From NCBI RefSeq assembly GCF_959608125.1, contig NZ_CAUHPG010000010.1, positions 1 to 64,000 of the forward strand: a stretch of 64,000 nucleotides of DNA, in the 5' to 3' direction. Position 1 is the stretch's first letter. Each line of letters begins with the position of its first letter. Positions 53,279-63,345 of the stretch are shown here, piece by piece. The notes under the pieces were generated by a model. The model had not been told where the DNA came from and did no database searches. It worked only from the letters and a program-made list of their open reading frames with translations. This stretch comes from an uncultured Slackia sp. GTDB lineage: Bacteria > Actinomycetota > Coriobacteriia > Coriobacteriales > Eggerthellaceae. Made by a program: the position numbers and the translations under genes.

Positions 53279-53382
53279 TGCCGTCCTCCCTCGAATCGAA
53301 TCTTGCAGGAAATCGAAAAAGCGGAATGAGCCACCGCGAGCCCGGGCCTTCGCCCTCGAACGCCCAGGAACCCGCAACGGCT

Positions 53383-54162
53383 CTAAAGATACAGGCGAGA
53401 GCCCTGCCTCGCTTTGAATTTGCGCGCGAACACGAATTTCGCGATCTTGTACTTCATCCCCTTGATGGCCCTGCCCTTCAGGCGGCACGCATGAACGCAG
53501 CGCATGCACGAGATGCAGCGCGCCGCGTCGGTCGACGAAGGGACCTCTTCGGGAATCGCCCCCGTCGGACAGACGCGGGCGCAGATGCCGCACGACGTGC
53601 AGCCGCCGACCATCTCGGGAACGAACGGGACGCCGCCGAACTCCTTATACGGCCTGGAGCCGGGCAGTTCTGGGTTCGACAGGACCTCTGCGCCCTCGGC
53701 CGCAGCGAGTTTGTCGCGCACGCGCACGCAAAATTCGTCGATATCGGAGAAATCGCGCTCGTCAGGACGGCCGATCGCCACGTCGGTCATCAGGCTGTGA
53801 TGCGCGACGAACGCCCCCGCAGCCGCGACGACGAATCCCGCGCGCTCGGCAGCGTCGGCAAGCTCGAGCAGCGTATCGTCGATATCGCGGTTTCCAAACG
53901 TCGCGACGAGGACGGCAAGCGCCCCGTTGCCGTTGCAGGCCTCGATTTTCTCCACGACGGGCGCGGGGACGCGTCCGCCGTACGACGGCACGCCGACGAC
54001 CGCGATATCGCCAGGGCCGAATTCGAAATCGACCCGAGCGGCATACGGCGTTATGTCGAACGACGCTTGGCAGCCGCCCAGGCCGTCGCACACGCGCGCA
54101 ACCACGTTCTTCGTCGCGCCCGCGCCCGTGAAAAAGACCGAGACGACGTTTTTCATCTGCAT
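53383..54162 (-). CDS. EFR1-type flavodoxin-ferredoxin protein
   Basis: A 259-residue electron carrier. Residues ~1-165 form a flavodoxin-like domain (VSVFFTGAGATKNVVARV phosphate-loop variant; GDIAVVGVPSYGGRVP; ATFGNRDIDDTLLELAD). Two [4Fe-4S] ferredoxin motifs follow in the C-terminus (CTSCGICARVCPTGAI and CISCMRCVHACRLKG). The start with MQMKN at 54162 has GGAGG six bases upstream. The family (EFR1 ferrodoxin) is widespread in anaerobes, with undefined partners; here it could receive electrons from the hydrogenase pathway, which is speculative. It sits in the lepA-hemW gap. Confidence 0.88.
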   Translation of the reverse strand: MQMKNVVSVFFTGAGATKNVVARVCDGLGGCQASFDITPYAARVDFEFGPGDIAVVGVPSYGGRVPAPVVEKIEACNGNGALAVLVATFGNRDIDDTLLELADAAERAGFVVAAAGAFVAHHSLMTDVAIGRPDERDFSDIDEFCVRVRDKLAAAEGAEVLSNPELPGSRPYKEFGGVPFVPEMVGGCTSCGICARVCPTGAIPEEVPSSTDAARCISCMRCVHACRLKGRAIKGMKYKIAKFVFARKFKARQGSRLYL

Positions 54163-54278
54163 ACAACGCCTCCAAACAACGACGGTTCCGCTTCGCGAAA
54201 CCGTCGACGGATTCTTATATCGTTTTCGCCGCACGCCCTCGAATCGAAGAACGAACGGCCGCATACTCCGCTATCCGA

Positions 54279-56084
54279 CTACTCGTCGACCTTCAGAATG
54301 GCCATGAACGCCTCCTGGGGAACCTCTACGTTGCCGATGGCCTTCATGCGCTTCTTGCCGGCCTTCTGCTTCTCGAGCAACTTGCGCTTACGCGAGATGT
54401 CGCCGCCGTAGCACTTGGCAAGCACGTCCTTGCGCTTCGCGCGGACCGTCTGGCGTGCCAGCACGCGGCCGCCGACGGCGGCCTGGATGGGCACCTCGAA
54501 CATCTGCTGCGGGATGATCTCTTTGAGCTTCTCGCACAGCACGCGGCCGCGGTCGTAGGCCTTATCCTTGTGAACGATGAAGGACAAGGCGTCGATCGGC
54601 TTGCCGGAAAGCAGGATGTCGAGCTTCTGAAGAGCGCCCGGCTTATAGCCCAGGTACTCGTAATCGAGGCTCGCATAACCCTTCGTGCGGCTCTTGAGCT
54701 GGTCGAAGTAATCGAGAATCAGCTCGGAAGAAGGAATCTCCCATATCATCTCGACCGTGGTCGCGGACAAGTAGTTCATGGTCTTGAACGTACCGCGATG
54801 CGCTACCGTGAGATCCATCACGGCGCCCACGTAGTCGGGCGGGATCATGATGGTGGCCTTGAGATAAGGCTCTTCGACGTGGTCGATTTCGGACGGGTCG
54901 GGCATATCCTGCGGCGAATGCAGGCTCACCATATCCTTGTTGGTCTTGTAGACATGGTATTCGACGCTCGGCGCCGTCGCGATCAGGTCGAGGCCGAACT
55001 CGCGCTCGAGACGCTCTTTGATGACCTCCATATGCAGCAAGCCCAAAAAGCCCACGCGGAAGCCGAAGCCCAGCGCATGGCTGTTCTCGGGCTCCCAGAT
55101 AAGCGCCGGGTCGTTAAGGGAAAGCTTCTCGAGTGCCTCTTTGAGCGCCTCGTACTGGTCTCCGTCGATCGGGAACAGGCCCGTATACACCATGGGTTTC
55201 GCCTCGCGATAGCCGGGCAACGGCTCGGTAACGCCGCCCGTCTTCGCCGTGATCGTATCGCCCACGCGAACCAGGGAGACGTCCTTGAGGCCCGTGACAA
55301 GGTAGCCGACTTCGCCGACCGAGAGCTCGGGCAGGGCGATTTCGGCAGGACGGCGGGCACCGACCTCTTCGACCTGCAGCTCGGTTCCCGCATTAACCAG
55401 ACGAACCGTATCGCCCTTCTTAATCGAGCCGTCGACAACGCGCACAAGCGCCACCACGCCGCGATACGCATCGAAATACGAATCGAAAATCAACGCACGC
55501 AACGGGGCGTCGGGATTTCCTTCGGGCGCGGGAATCATGTGCACTACGGCCTCGAGCAAATCGGGGATGCCCTCGCCCGTCTTGCCGCTCGCCAGAATAG
55601 CGTCGTCGGCGGGAATGGCAAGGCCGTCTTCGATTTCGACCTTGACACGCTCGGGCTCGGCGGCCGGAAGGTCGATTTTGTTGATGAGAGGGATGATTTC
55701 GAGGTCGGCGTTCATCGCCATCATGGCATTCGCCACGGTCTGGGCCTCGACGCCCTGCGTCGCATCGACGACCAGCACGGCGCCCTCGCATGCCGCGAGG
55801 CTTCGGCTCACCTCGTAGGTGAAGTCGACGTGGCCCGGCGTGTCGATCAGGTTGAACTGATAGACCTGGCCGTCATCGGCCGTGTAATCCACGCGGACGG
55901 CCTGGCTCTTGATCGTGATGCCGCGCTCGCGTTCGATATCCATGCTGTCGAGCAGCTGCTCGGTCATATCGCGCGAAGAGACCGTGCCGGTCAGCTCGAG
56001 AACACGGTCGGAAAGCGTCGATTTGCCGTGGTCGATATGGGCGATGATGCTGAAATTCCTGATAAAGCGGGGATCGGTTGCCAT
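54279..56084 (-). CDS. lepA: Elongation factor 4 (LepA)
   Basis: A 601-residue ribosomal GTPase that back-translocates or remodels stalled ribosomes. G1 is AHIDHGKST, with DTPGHVDF and NKIDLPAAE for G3/G4. The sequence lacks EF-G domain IV and ends with the LepA-specific C-terminal domain ([21 protein letters not shown]), which contacts the tRNA. The ATG follows the family start. It begins the lepA-(EFR1)-hemW-dus run on the minus strand. Confidence 0.98.
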   Translation of the reverse strand: MATDPRFIRNFSIIAHIDHGKSTLSDRVLELTGTVSSRDMTEQLLDSMDIERERGITIKSQAVRVDYTADDGQVYQFNLIDTPGHVDFTYEVSRSLAACEGAVLVVDATQGVEAQTVANAMMAMNADLEIIPLINKIDLPAAEPERVKVEIEDGLAIPADDAILASGKTGEGIPDLLEAVVHMIPAPEGNPDAPLRALIFDSYFDAYRGVVALVRVVDGSIKKGDTVRLVNAGTELQVEEVGARRPAEIALPELSVGEVGYLVTGLKDVSLVRVGDTITAKTGGVTEPLPGYREAKPMVYTGLFPIDGDQYEALKEALEKLSLNDPALIWEPENSHALGFGFRVGFLGLLHMEVIKERLEREFGLDLIATAPSVEYHVYKTNKDMVSLHSPQDMPDPSEIDHVEEPYLKATIMIPPDYVGAVMDLTVAHRGTFKTMNYLSATTVEMIWEIPSSELILDYFDQLKSRTKGYASLDYEYLGYKPGALQKLDILLSGKPIDALSFIVHKDKAYDRGRVLCEKLKEIIPQQMFEVPIQAAVGGRVLARQTVRAKRKDVLAKCYGGDISRKRKLLEKQKAGKKRMKAIGNVEVPQEAFMAILKVDE

Positions 56085-56216
56085 GATGTCCTGTTCGTTC
56101 CTCGATGCCGCGCTCGCGCGCGTTCCGTTATCCGATACATAGCCTCGAAGGCGTTTTTCTCGCCGTGTATTGTATCGCTCGACGTCCTCGAGCGCGACGG
56201 TTCGGCGGCCGAACGG

Positions 56217-56804
56217 CTACGCCTGCGCCAAATAGCTCTCGATGACCTTCTTAAGATCGTCGATACCGGTGCCGTTTTCGGACGAACACGGCACGACTTC
56301 GATCTCGGGGCCGAAAGCAAGCTGTTTGCGCAGCGCCGCGACCTGGCGAAGCATCTGGGTCTTGCTCAGCTTGTCCGCCTTGGTGAGCACTACCATGAAA
56401 GGAAGCTCTGCCTCTTTGAGGAAGTCGATCATCTGCACGTCGAGCTTCGTTGCGGGATGGCGGATATCGACCAGCGAGACCACGAGCCTGAAATCGCGGT
56501 CCTGATCGAAATAGCCGTTGATCATCTCGGCCCAACGCACCTTCTCGGACTTCGACACCTGCGCATAGCCGTACCCTGGCAGGTCGACGAAATGAGCGCC
56601 TTCGGCATCGAAGAAATTGATCGTGGAGGTCTTGCCCGGCTTCGAAGACACCTTCGCGAGCTTCTTGCGGTTGAAAAGCTTGTTAAGCAGAGAAGACTTG
56701 CCGACGTTCGAACGTCCGACGAATGCGATTTCGGGACGCGTCGACGCAGGAAGCTGGGAAGACGTTCCGTAGGCGGCAGCGAATTTGACGTTGTGGTAGT
56801 TCAT
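56217..56804 (-). CDS. engB: Ribosome biogenesis GTPase EngB (YsxC/YihA)
   Basis: A 195-residue single-domain TRAFAC GTPase needed for 50S assembly. G1 GRSNVGKSSLLNKL, G2 Thr in KPGKTSTINFF, G3 DLPGYGYAQVSKSEK and G4 TKADKLSK are all in place. The short length is typical. It is divided from lepA by ~130 bases and follows rpsT, holA and comEC on the same strand. Confidence 0.97.
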   Translation of the reverse strand: MNYHNVKFAAAYGTSSQLPASTRPEIAFVGRSNVGKSSLLNKLFNRKKLAKVSSKPGKTSTINFFDAEGAHFVDLPGYGYAQVSKSEKVRWAEMINGYFDQDRDFRLVVSLVDIRHPATKLDVQMIDFLKEAELPFMVVLTKADKLSKTQMLRQVAALRKQLAFGPEIEVVPCSSENGTGIDDLKKVIESYLAQA

Positions 56805-56930
56805 CGTGTCTCCTATCTTGTCGGCCTTATCCTAGCCGATTGCATGCACGACGCCCCGAAAAACAGGAAAACGCGCATGAGAGGAACCGGCCCGGCATCC
56901 GTGCGGTTTCGAAGCGATGCGAGCCTATAT

Positions 56931-56962
56931 AAAGAGAGGCCCCGACGAATCGGAGCCTCTTT
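56931..56962 (-). terminator. Terminator-like hairpin of rpsT
   Basis: On the minus strand an AGAGGC...GCCTCT stem (56935-56940 with 56955-56960), with an inner CCGA/TCGG stem and one mismatch, is followed by TTTATATAG. It lies ~35 bases after rpsT. Confidence 0.65.
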
Positions 56963-56995
56963 CCCCTTGAATGTGCGGTAAAACCGCGAGTTGCT

Positions 56996-57505
56996 TTATT
57001 CAGCAGCCTCTTCAGCAGCGGCCTCAGCAGCCTCGGCGGCGGCAGCCTCTGCCTCAGCCTTAGCCTTGGCCTCGTGAGCGGCAGCCTCTGCCTTCAGGGT
57101 AGCCTCGCGACGGACGGCCTTCTCCTTGGCAGCAGCCTCGTAAGCGGCCTTCTTGGCGGCCTTCTTGGCGGCCTTCTTGCCGCCGTCCTTGGCGACGGGC
57201 ATCTTCTTCTCGCGCTTGGGGGCAGCCGCGATATCCTCGGCGGTCACCACGGTGTTGGCAAGAGCCATGACGCCGCTCTTGCGATTGGCAGCCTGGTTCT
57301 TGTGGATGACACCCTTGGAAGCAGCCTTGTCGAGCAGACGGCAGGCCTCCTGAGCGGCGACGTAAGCCTTCACGCCGTCTTTAGCCTCGACGGCCTCGCG
57401 CACGCGGCGGACGGCGGTCTTGAGCTCGGACTTGACAGCGCGATTGCGCTGGCGAGCCTTCTCGGCGGTCAGGATACGCTTTTTCTGACTTTTGATGTTT
57501 GCCAC
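56996..57505 (-). CDS. rpsT: 30S ribosomal protein S20 with long C-terminal extension (GTG start)
   Basis: Residues 1-~88 are a regular S20 helical protein: [60 protein letters not shown]. It then continues for about 80 more residues of low-complexity Lys/Ala- and Glu/Ala-rich sequence ([37 protein letters not shown]), nearly doubling the family's usual length. The tail is probably a charged helix, basic first, then acidic. The GTG at 57505 has GGAGG 8-9 bases upstream and gives the canonical N-terminus. Confidence 0.95.
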   Translation of the reverse strand: MANIKSQKKRILTAEKARQRNRAVKSELKTAVRRVREAVEAKDGVKAYVAAQEACRLLDKAASKGVIHKNQAANRKSGVMALANTVVTAEDIAAAPKREKKMPVAKDGGKKAAKKAAKKAAYEAAAKEKAVRREATLKAEAAAHEAKAKAEAEAAAAEAAEAAAEEAAE

Positions 57506-57755
57506 AGTTTTTCCTCCAGTTTTCATTGGGGTGATGGAAGCAAAGCGCCTCATCGGACCCTTTGCCTTCGCGGCATCGGTGCCGCATGCTTAAGCGCAGG
57601 TACGCCCTTTGTCGAATACGACGGCCCAGGCGCGACGGGCATGTGGACAAGGCCCGCATCACGCAAAAGCGACATTGGATTATACGGAGCCATCAGGCGA
57701 TCGTCAAGAGAAAAATGCGTTCTTTCATATCCCATATCGAATGCTCGGGACGGCG

Positions 57756-58727
57756 TCAGGAACGCAGCACCCCCAGCATCCATTCGAGAAACGCCTCATC
57801 CGCATCGGAACCGCTTTTCATTGCCCGCTCGCAATCGCGCGCCGAAGACAACGAAGCTCTCAGCTCGGACGCCTTCCATCGGCGCGCCCACGTGCCATGA
57901 TTCTTCACGCGCCATTCGGGGACCTTCAGATGCGCGGCGAGAGGCTTCGCGCCGCTTTGTCCGCGCGCGGCGAGCGCATGGGCGCATATCAACTCTCGAA
58001 CGCGCGTCGTGCACATGCCGATCAACGCATAGGGGGAGGTCGACTCCATCTTCGGCAGCAGGCTCACGCATTTCGCGATGTCGCGGGCGGCGAAGGCGTC
58101 CGTGAATTCCCACGGCTTCACCTCGGCCGTGCGCGCCACCATGGCGTCGACCTCGGCGGGGCCGAGCGGCCTGCCCGCCGGCCCATGCGCCACGGCGAGC
58201 TTTCTCAGCTCGGCGTCGATGCGGACGGTGTTCTCGCCCACCAGGTCGACCAGGCGCTGCGCGGCGGCATCGTCCATCGTGATACCATGCGTCACGGCCA
58301 TGCCGCGCACGTTGCGCGCGAGTTCGTATTTCTTGACGGGCGCGCAATCGATCACCGCGCGCGGACCCACGGAAGCGACCGCTTTATAGAGCCTGGTATT
58401 CTTCGCAAGTTTGCGAGCGACGAGACACAAGACCGTGGTCGGCGACGGCGACGCGAGATACGCCGTGACGGCTTCGGCGTCCGCCTTTTTGAGCGCGTCG
58501 GCCGAAGAAACGACGACGAGACGCACGTCGCTTGCGAACGGCATGGTGTTGCACGCCGAGACGATATCGCCGCCCGACGCGGTTTCTCCGTCGAACGAAT
58601 CGCAGTTGAAATCGATGTCGCCGAGCTTGGCGATACGGGCGCGCAGACGTTTGAGCACGGTTTCGCGCTTGAGTTCGTCTTCTCCGTTGATGAGGTATGC
58701 ACTGAGCAGTGCGTCTTTTTCAGCCAT
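57756..58727 (-). CDS. holA: DNA polymerase III delta subunit
   Basis: A 323-residue clamp-loader subunit opening the beta clamp. Recognised by AYLINGEDELKRETVLKRLRARI at the start, FASDVRLVVVSSADALKK, and the C-terminal TTRVRELICAHALAARG/LKVPEWRVKNHGTWARRW region, typical of divergent HolA proteins. It has an AAA+ fold but no Walker A, as expected for delta. The ATG at 58727 fits the conserved start; upstream in-frame Met residues are unlikely. It lies in the comEA-comEC-holA-rpsT order conserved in Gram-positive bacteria. Confidence 0.93.
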   Translation of the reverse strand: MAEKDALLSAYLINGEDELKRETVLKRLRARIAKLGDIDFNCDSFDGETASGGDIVSACNTMPFASDVRLVVVSSADALKKADAEAVTAYLASPSPTTVLCLVARKLAKNTRLYKAVASVGPRAVIDCAPVKKYELARNVRGMAVTHGITMDDAAAQRLVDLVGENTVRIDAELRKLAVAHGPAGRPLGPAEVDAMVARTAEVKPWEFTDAFAARDIAKCVSLLPKMESTSPYALIGMCTTRVRELICAHALAARGQSGAKPLAAHLKVPEWRVKNHGTWARRWKASELRASLSSARDCERAMKSGSDADEAFLEWMLGVLRS

Positions 58728-58767
58728 GGGCCCAGTGTAGCGCATCGTGGCGGCGAGAGCCCGACCG

Positions 58768-60963
58768 TCATCCTTTCTGTACGAATACCTCTATCGCGTC
58801 GCCTTCGAAGCAGCATGCAACGTCCCCTTGCTCGTCCGTTCTGAAAACGTCCATGCCGCCGCGGGCGAATTCCTCGAGCGCCTCGGACGACGGATGGCCG
58901 TAGCGATTGTTCTCGCCGACGCTCACGAGTGCGATCTTCGACCCGATCCTGCGCGCAAAGCCTTCGTCGACGCCCGCCTTGCTGCCGTGATGTCCCGCTT
59001 TCAGCACGTCGACGTGCTCGATGCCCGCACGGTCGAGCATCTCGCGTATCTGGCGCGCCTCGGCGTCGCCGGTCAGAAGGACGCTCGCCTCGGGCTCGCC
59101 GTCGCCCTGCATGTCGTAGCCGACGAGCAGACACAAGCTGTCGGCGTTTCCGCCCTCTTCCTCGAACTCGTACGGCCATACCGCCGTACACGAGAACTTC
59201 CCGACCCGGACCGTATCGCCCGCACGCAAAGCCCTCGCATGCCCGGGGCCCGCGACATCGCACGCCGTGCCCACGAGCGCGCGGCAATCGTCGCACCCGC
59301 ACGAAAAGGCGCCGTCGGCGAGCAGCACGTCGCCCGCGAGGTAGGGCGCAAGCGTTTCGAGGCATCCGCAATGATCGTCGTCGTGATGGGTCACGAGCAC
59401 GCCGCCTATCGAAGACACGCCGTTGCGGGCAAAGGCCGCCAGAAGCCTCTGCTCCTGGTTTCCCGTATCGATCAGGAGCGATTTCCCTTCGCTTCGCACA
59501 AGGAGCGCATCTCCCTGCCCCACGTCGAGCATGACCACCTCGTCTTTCGCCGATAACGGGGCGAAAGCGAGCCATGCGCATAGAGCGACGGGCGCGGCGC
59601 AAAGCGCGATGCGCAGCGTCCGCGCGCGCGGCATGGGCCACGACGCCCAGAGCGCCGCCATGGCGCATGCGGCGATCGCTCCCGCGGATACGATATCGCC
59701 CGTCGCGGGAAGCGACGAATACGGCAGGTCGGACGCGAAGGCGGCGCCTGCGCAGAGAAGCTCGGCGGGAAACGACAGCGCGCCCAAGACGACGCCTTGC
59801 GCCCAAGGAAGCGCAGCGCACAGAGGCAACGCCGCCAAACCTCCTGCCAGCAAAAACGAGAACACAGGTGCTGCCGCCAGGTTCGCAAGCGGCGCGATGA
59901 GCGTGATGCGCGAGAACACGGCCACGGCGGCGGGCGCGATCGGAAGGCTCGCGGCCGCCGTCAAGGCGAACGCCTCGCATGCCGGCGCGCATCGTCCCGC
60001 GCATGCGCGATCGAGCCACGATGCGAACAGGGGCGTGAACACGATCACGCCGAACGTCGAGGCAGCGGACAGGAAAAACGAAAGCGATAGCGCATTGTAC
60101 GGATTCAGCGCTATAAGCACGCACACGCACACCGACAACGCCGCAAGCGCCGACGAGCGCCTGCGCGCCCAAAACGACGACACCACAATGCACGACATCG
60201 CCGCCGCGCGAATGACGGGAGCCGACAGCCCCGTGAACACGGCATAGGCCGCATAGAAGGCGCACATCAGCAGCGTGCACGAACGCTTGGAAACCCCGAG
60301 GCGCTTCATGACGCCGCCGGCAAGCGCCGCGACCACCGCAAGATGCGACCCGGACACCGCAACCATGTGGGCGAGCCCGACCGCCTTCATGTCGTCATAC
60401 ATTCCTTCGCGGTCCAAATCGACCCGGTCGCCCGTCACGAGCGCTCGCACGAGCGCGGCGCCGCGAGTCTGCATGCCGTCGAAAAGCCCCGACGCCCAAC
60501 GACGCAGCTCGACCAAAGGGCCGAGCGCGTCGCACGGCATCCGGACGGGCTCTCCTTCGACATGCGCGTCGGCCGCAAGGCCTTGCTGGGCGAAACGCAT
60601 CCTATTCGCCTCGGAAAACGCGTCGAAGGTCGCATACGCCTCGAAGCGCTCGCGCGCCATATAGCGCGTCTCTCCTCGATACAGCACCCTGACGTCGTAG
60701 CTTGCCTCGCCGCACGTCGCGCGAGCGGGGGCGCTGTAGCCGAACTCCCCCTCGCGCGCATCCTCAATAAGCTCGAAGGTCCACACGCCCGACGCAAGTC
60801 CTTCGGGAAGCGGAAGTTCGGGATCGTACGAGACGAAGAACAGGGCCGCTGCAGCGGCCCATACCGCAAGGGCGCAGAAAAACGCGAGCGGCGCGGACGG
60901 CCGCCGAGCGGGTGCGCTCGTGGCGCTGCGACGCTCGTATGCGCCTTCGTCGAGCAGCCTCAT
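58768..60963 (-). CDS. comEC: DNA internalisation competence protein ComEC/Rec2
   Basis: A 731-residue membrane protein thought to form the channel for incoming single-stranded DNA. An N-terminal OB-like soluble part is followed by the Competence domain with many helices (from GLAHMVAVSGSHLAVVAAL). The C-terminal metallo-beta-lactamase domain has THHDDDHCGCLETL and KAGHHGSKAG, i.e. an intact metal site. TGATG overlap with the comEA stop places the ATG at 60963; a GTG three bases earlier is also possible. It is full length and in frame, so uptake could be functional. Confidence 0.95.
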   Translation of the reverse strand: MRLLDEGAYERRSATSAPARRPSAPLAFFCALAVWAAAAALFFVSYDPELPLPEGLASGVWTFELIEDAREGEFGYSAPARATCGEASYDVRVLYRGETRYMARERFEAYATFDAFSEANRMRFAQQGLAADAHVEGEPVRMPCDALGPLVELRRWASGLFDGMQTRGAALVRALVTGDRVDLDREGMYDDMKAVGLAHMVAVSGSHLAVVAALAGGVMKRLGVSKRSCTLLMCAFYAAYAVFTGLSAPVIRAAAMSCIVVSSFWARRRSSALAALSVCVCVLIALNPYNALSLSFFLSAASTFGVIVFTPLFASWLDRACAGRCAPACEAFALTAAASLPIAPAAVAVFSRITLIAPLANLAAAPVFSFLLAGGLAALPLCAALPWAQGVVLGALSFPAELLCAGAAFASDLPYSSLPATGDIVSAGAIAACAMAALWASWPMPRARTLRIALCAAPVALCAWLAFAPLSAKDEVVMLDVGQGDALLVRSEGKSLLIDTGNQEQRLLAAFARNGVSSIGGVLVTHHDDDHCGCLETLAPYLAGDVLLADGAFSCGCDDCRALVGTACDVAGPGHARALRAGDTVRVGKFSCTAVWPYEFEEEGGNADSLCLLVGYDMQGDGEPEASVLLTGDAEARQIREMLDRAGIEHVDVLKAGHHGSKAGVDEGFARRIGSKIALVSVGENNRYGHPSSEALEEFARGGMDVFRTDEQGDVACCFEGDAIEVFVQKG

Positions 60964-61670
60964 CACACACAGATGCTTTCCCGCAGCTTCGCGAACTTCT
61001 TCTCGCCTATGCCGCTGACGCGCATGATGTCTTCAACCGAAGAGAACGGCCCGTTGGCCTCGCGTTCGTCGACGATCGCCTGGGCGGTGGCGGGCCCGAC
61101 CCCGGCGAGGGCGTCGAGCTCATCGACGCCTGCGGTATTGATGTTGACGAGGGCGGGCGTCGCCGCCGCGGACGTCTCGACGTCGACGGCGGAAACCGAC
61201 CCGACCGCGGCCTCTTCATTCGTCGGAACGGCGACCTGCTCGCCATCGGCGACTTTGCGCGCGAGATTGACCGCGCCCGCCGCCGCATCGTCGCGCAGGC
61301 CTCCTGCAGCCGCGACCGCATCGCATACGCGCGCTCCTTCCGCAAGTTCGTACACTCCAGGAGAAGCGACCGCGCCCGACACGTATACGGCGAGCGCAGG
61401 CGCACGATCCGCTTCCGTGGCAGGCTTAACGCCGTCCTCGCCCTCCCCTTCGTCCTGAAAGCCCTCGGGGGCGCCGGCATCGCTCGCCAGAGCCGTCTCG
61501 TCGCTTTTCGCAACGGTCAAGGCAGGCTGCGGCGAACAAGTCGAAAAACCCACGAAGACGCCGATCAAGGCAAGCGCGAGAAGCACGCCCGCGCCGATGA
61601 GCGCAGGCTTACCCGCAGCGATCGTGACGCTGGAAAGAATCCGTCGCGAAACAGGCTCGGGAAAAGACAT
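60963..61670 (-). CDS. comEA: Competence protein ComEA (DNA-binding, helix-hairpin-helix)
   Basis: A 235-residue membrane-anchored protein. The N-terminal helix (PALIGAGVLLALALIGVFVGF, ~20-40) is followed by a disordered linker, a SLBB beta domain (AVYVSGAVASPGVYELAEGA, VCDAVAAAGGLRDDAAAGAV) and two C-terminal helix-hairpin-helix motifs (INTAGVDELDALAGVGPATA; SVEDIMRVSGIGEKKFAKL) that bind double-stranded DNA. The ATG at 61670 has GAGGAGG six bases upstream. Coupled to comEC. Confidence 0.95.
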   Translation of the reverse strand: MSFPEPVSRRILSSVTIAAGKPALIGAGVLLALALIGVFVGFSTCSPQPALTVAKSDETALASDAGAPEGFQDEGEGEDGVKPATEADRAPALAVYVSGAVASPGVYELAEGARVCDAVAAAGGLRDDAAAGAVNLARKVADGEQVAVPTNEEAAVGSVSAVDVETSAAATPALVNINTAGVDELDALAGVGPATAQAIVDEREANGPFSSVEDIMRVSGIGEKKFAKLRESICV

Positions 61671-61866
61671 GGGCATCCTCCTCATTCGGGAACGATGCGA
61701 TGATGCCGGACGCATCCGGCGCCTTTTCGCCTGATGTCTTTCAAAAAGCGGTCCGCGGACACGCCGTATTCCGGCTGAAAGCGGATACGATACAAAAAGC
61801 CTCCCGCCCCGCCCTTAATCAAGAGCCGAAGCGAGAGGCTTCGCGTTAAACGATATGACGTCGGCC

Positions 61867-63222
61867 CTACCAGCCCTTGCCCTCGGGCACGATATCGTCG
61901 GCAACATCGCCGCGAGCGACTTCGCCGATGACGCGGTCGAGCACGTCGAGGGCGAAATCGAGCTGTTCGCGCGTGATGACCAGCGGCGGCTGGAATCTCA
62001 AGATGGCACCTGCGATGGTGATCATGACGACGCCTTCGTCATAGGCGCGATACACGATCTTCAACGCATCCTTCGGGCACTTCGTACGCGTTCCAGGCTC
62101 GACGATATCGATGCCGAGATTCAACCCCTTGCCGTGCACGCATCCGACGATGTCGTATTTCTCGGCCATCTCGTTGAAACGCCGCTCGGCATAAGCGCCC
62201 AAATCTCGAGAACGTTCGATCAAACCTTCGTCCTCGATAACGCCGATCGTGGCAAGCGAGGCCGCGCAGCACACGGGATTGCCGCTCGTCGTGAACAGGT
62301 GGGCCGGAAAATCGAGGGAGTCCATGATCTCGGCCTTGCCGATAATTGCAGAAAGCGGCATTCCGGAAGCGATAGACTTGCCTACGCTCATCAGGTCGGG
62401 TTCGACGCCGAAATGCTCGATGGACCACCATGCGCCGGTGCGTCCCATGCCTTGGTTCACCTCGTCGACCGCGAACAGGATGCCGTGTTCCTTGCAGAAA
62501 GCGTGCAGCTGCTCGACGTACGCCTTCGGGGGCGCGATGATGCCGAGGTCGCCTGCGATGGGCTCCATGATCACGCATGCGATTTCATCGGCAGGAAGAT
62601 AGGTCTCCGTGGCCTCGATGAGCGGCCTCATGAAATAAGCCGCCTGCTCTTCTTCGCTGAGATGGTCGACGCCGGCATGGTAAGCATCCGGATACGGAAT
62701 ATGATATACGCCCGGAACCAGAGGACCCATTTTGCGGCGCATATTCAAGCTGATCGCAGAAAGCGTCATAGAGCCATAGGTCGAACCGTGATAAGCGCCC
62801 TGGAAGCTGACCATGTACGGGCGGCCCGTATAGGCGCGCGCGTATTTCATGATCGCATCGTTGGCATCGGACCCGGAATTGCCGAACACCACTTTCTTGG
62901 GCGTATCGCCAGGAGCGATTTCGCACAGTTTTTCGACGAGCTCCATCTCGGGAGTGTGATACACGTAAGCGGGGGTGTAATGGATCAAACGCTGCGCCTG
63001 GTCGGTGATGGCCTTCACGACGCGCGGATGGCAGTGGCCTACATTGGTGGCCGACGCACTCGCAAGAAGATCGACATAGGAATTACCGTCGACGTCGTAA
63101 AGCATCGCGCCTTCGCCGTGGTCGATGACCAAATCGTAATAGGGAATACGCGCAGCCGGCGCCATATACGCGCTCTCTTCGCGCACCATCTGCTGAGAAA
63201 GTTTCTTTTCCGTGTCGGCCAC
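61867..63222 (-). CDS. Class III PLP-dependent aminotransferase
   Basis: A 451-residue enzyme of the aspartate aminotransferase fold, class III (4-aminobutyrate/ornithine/acetylornithine group). It has NVGHCHPRVVKAI, FGNSGSDANDAIMKYAR, FQGAYHGSTYGSMTLSA, MEPIAGDLGIIAPP, FAVDEVNQGMGRTG and the PLP lysine in SVGKSIASGMPLSA. The GTG at 63222 has GAGG eight bases upstream; an earlier GTG overlaps this site. It lies next to a YkvI-like transporter, suggesting a catabolic unit for an amino compound. The amino donor cannot be told from sequence. Confidence 0.88.
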   Translation of the reverse strand: MADTEKKLSQQMVREESAYMAPAARIPYYDLVIDHGEGAMLYDVDGNSYVDLLASASATNVGHCHPRVVKAITDQAQRLIHYTPAYVYHTPEMELVEKLCEIAPGDTPKKVVFGNSGSDANDAIMKYARAYTGRPYMVSFQGAYHGSTYGSMTLSAISLNMRRKMGPLVPGVYHIPYPDAYHAGVDHLSEEEQAAYFMRPLIEATETYLPADEIACVIMEPIAGDLGIIAPPKAYVEQLHAFCKEHGILFAVDEVNQGMGRTGAWWSIEHFGVEPDLMSVGKSIASGMPLSAIIGKAEIMDSLDFPAHLFTTSGNPVCCAASLATIGVIEDEGLIERSRDLGAYAERRFNEMAEKYDIVGCVHGKGLNLGIDIVEPGTRTKCPKDALKIVYRAYDEGVVMITIAGAILRFQPPLVITREQLDFALDVLDRVIGEVARGDVADDIVPEGKGW

Positions 63223-63291
63223 GCCGACCACCTCGCTTTCGCATCATTTCTATCGTCATGCAGCATAAGAACACGCATGCCGCACACACTC

Positions 63292-63320
63292 CGAGGAGCC
63301 TTCTTCGTGAAGGCTCCTCG
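63292..63320 (-). terminator. Hairpin between the YkvI-like gene and the aminotransferase gene
   Basis: A 12-bp perfect stem (63292-63303 with 63309-63320) and 5-base loop, 25 bases past the membrane protein stop. There is no T tract on the minus strand, so it may be an mRNA-stabilising or partial terminator element. Confidence 0.45.
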
Positions 63321-63345
63321 GCACTATGCTCAAACTCTACCGCCG

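Noticed and set aside
54570..56981. 803-codon plus-strand frame
   Set aside because: Antisense of lepA and engB, which are unmistakable.
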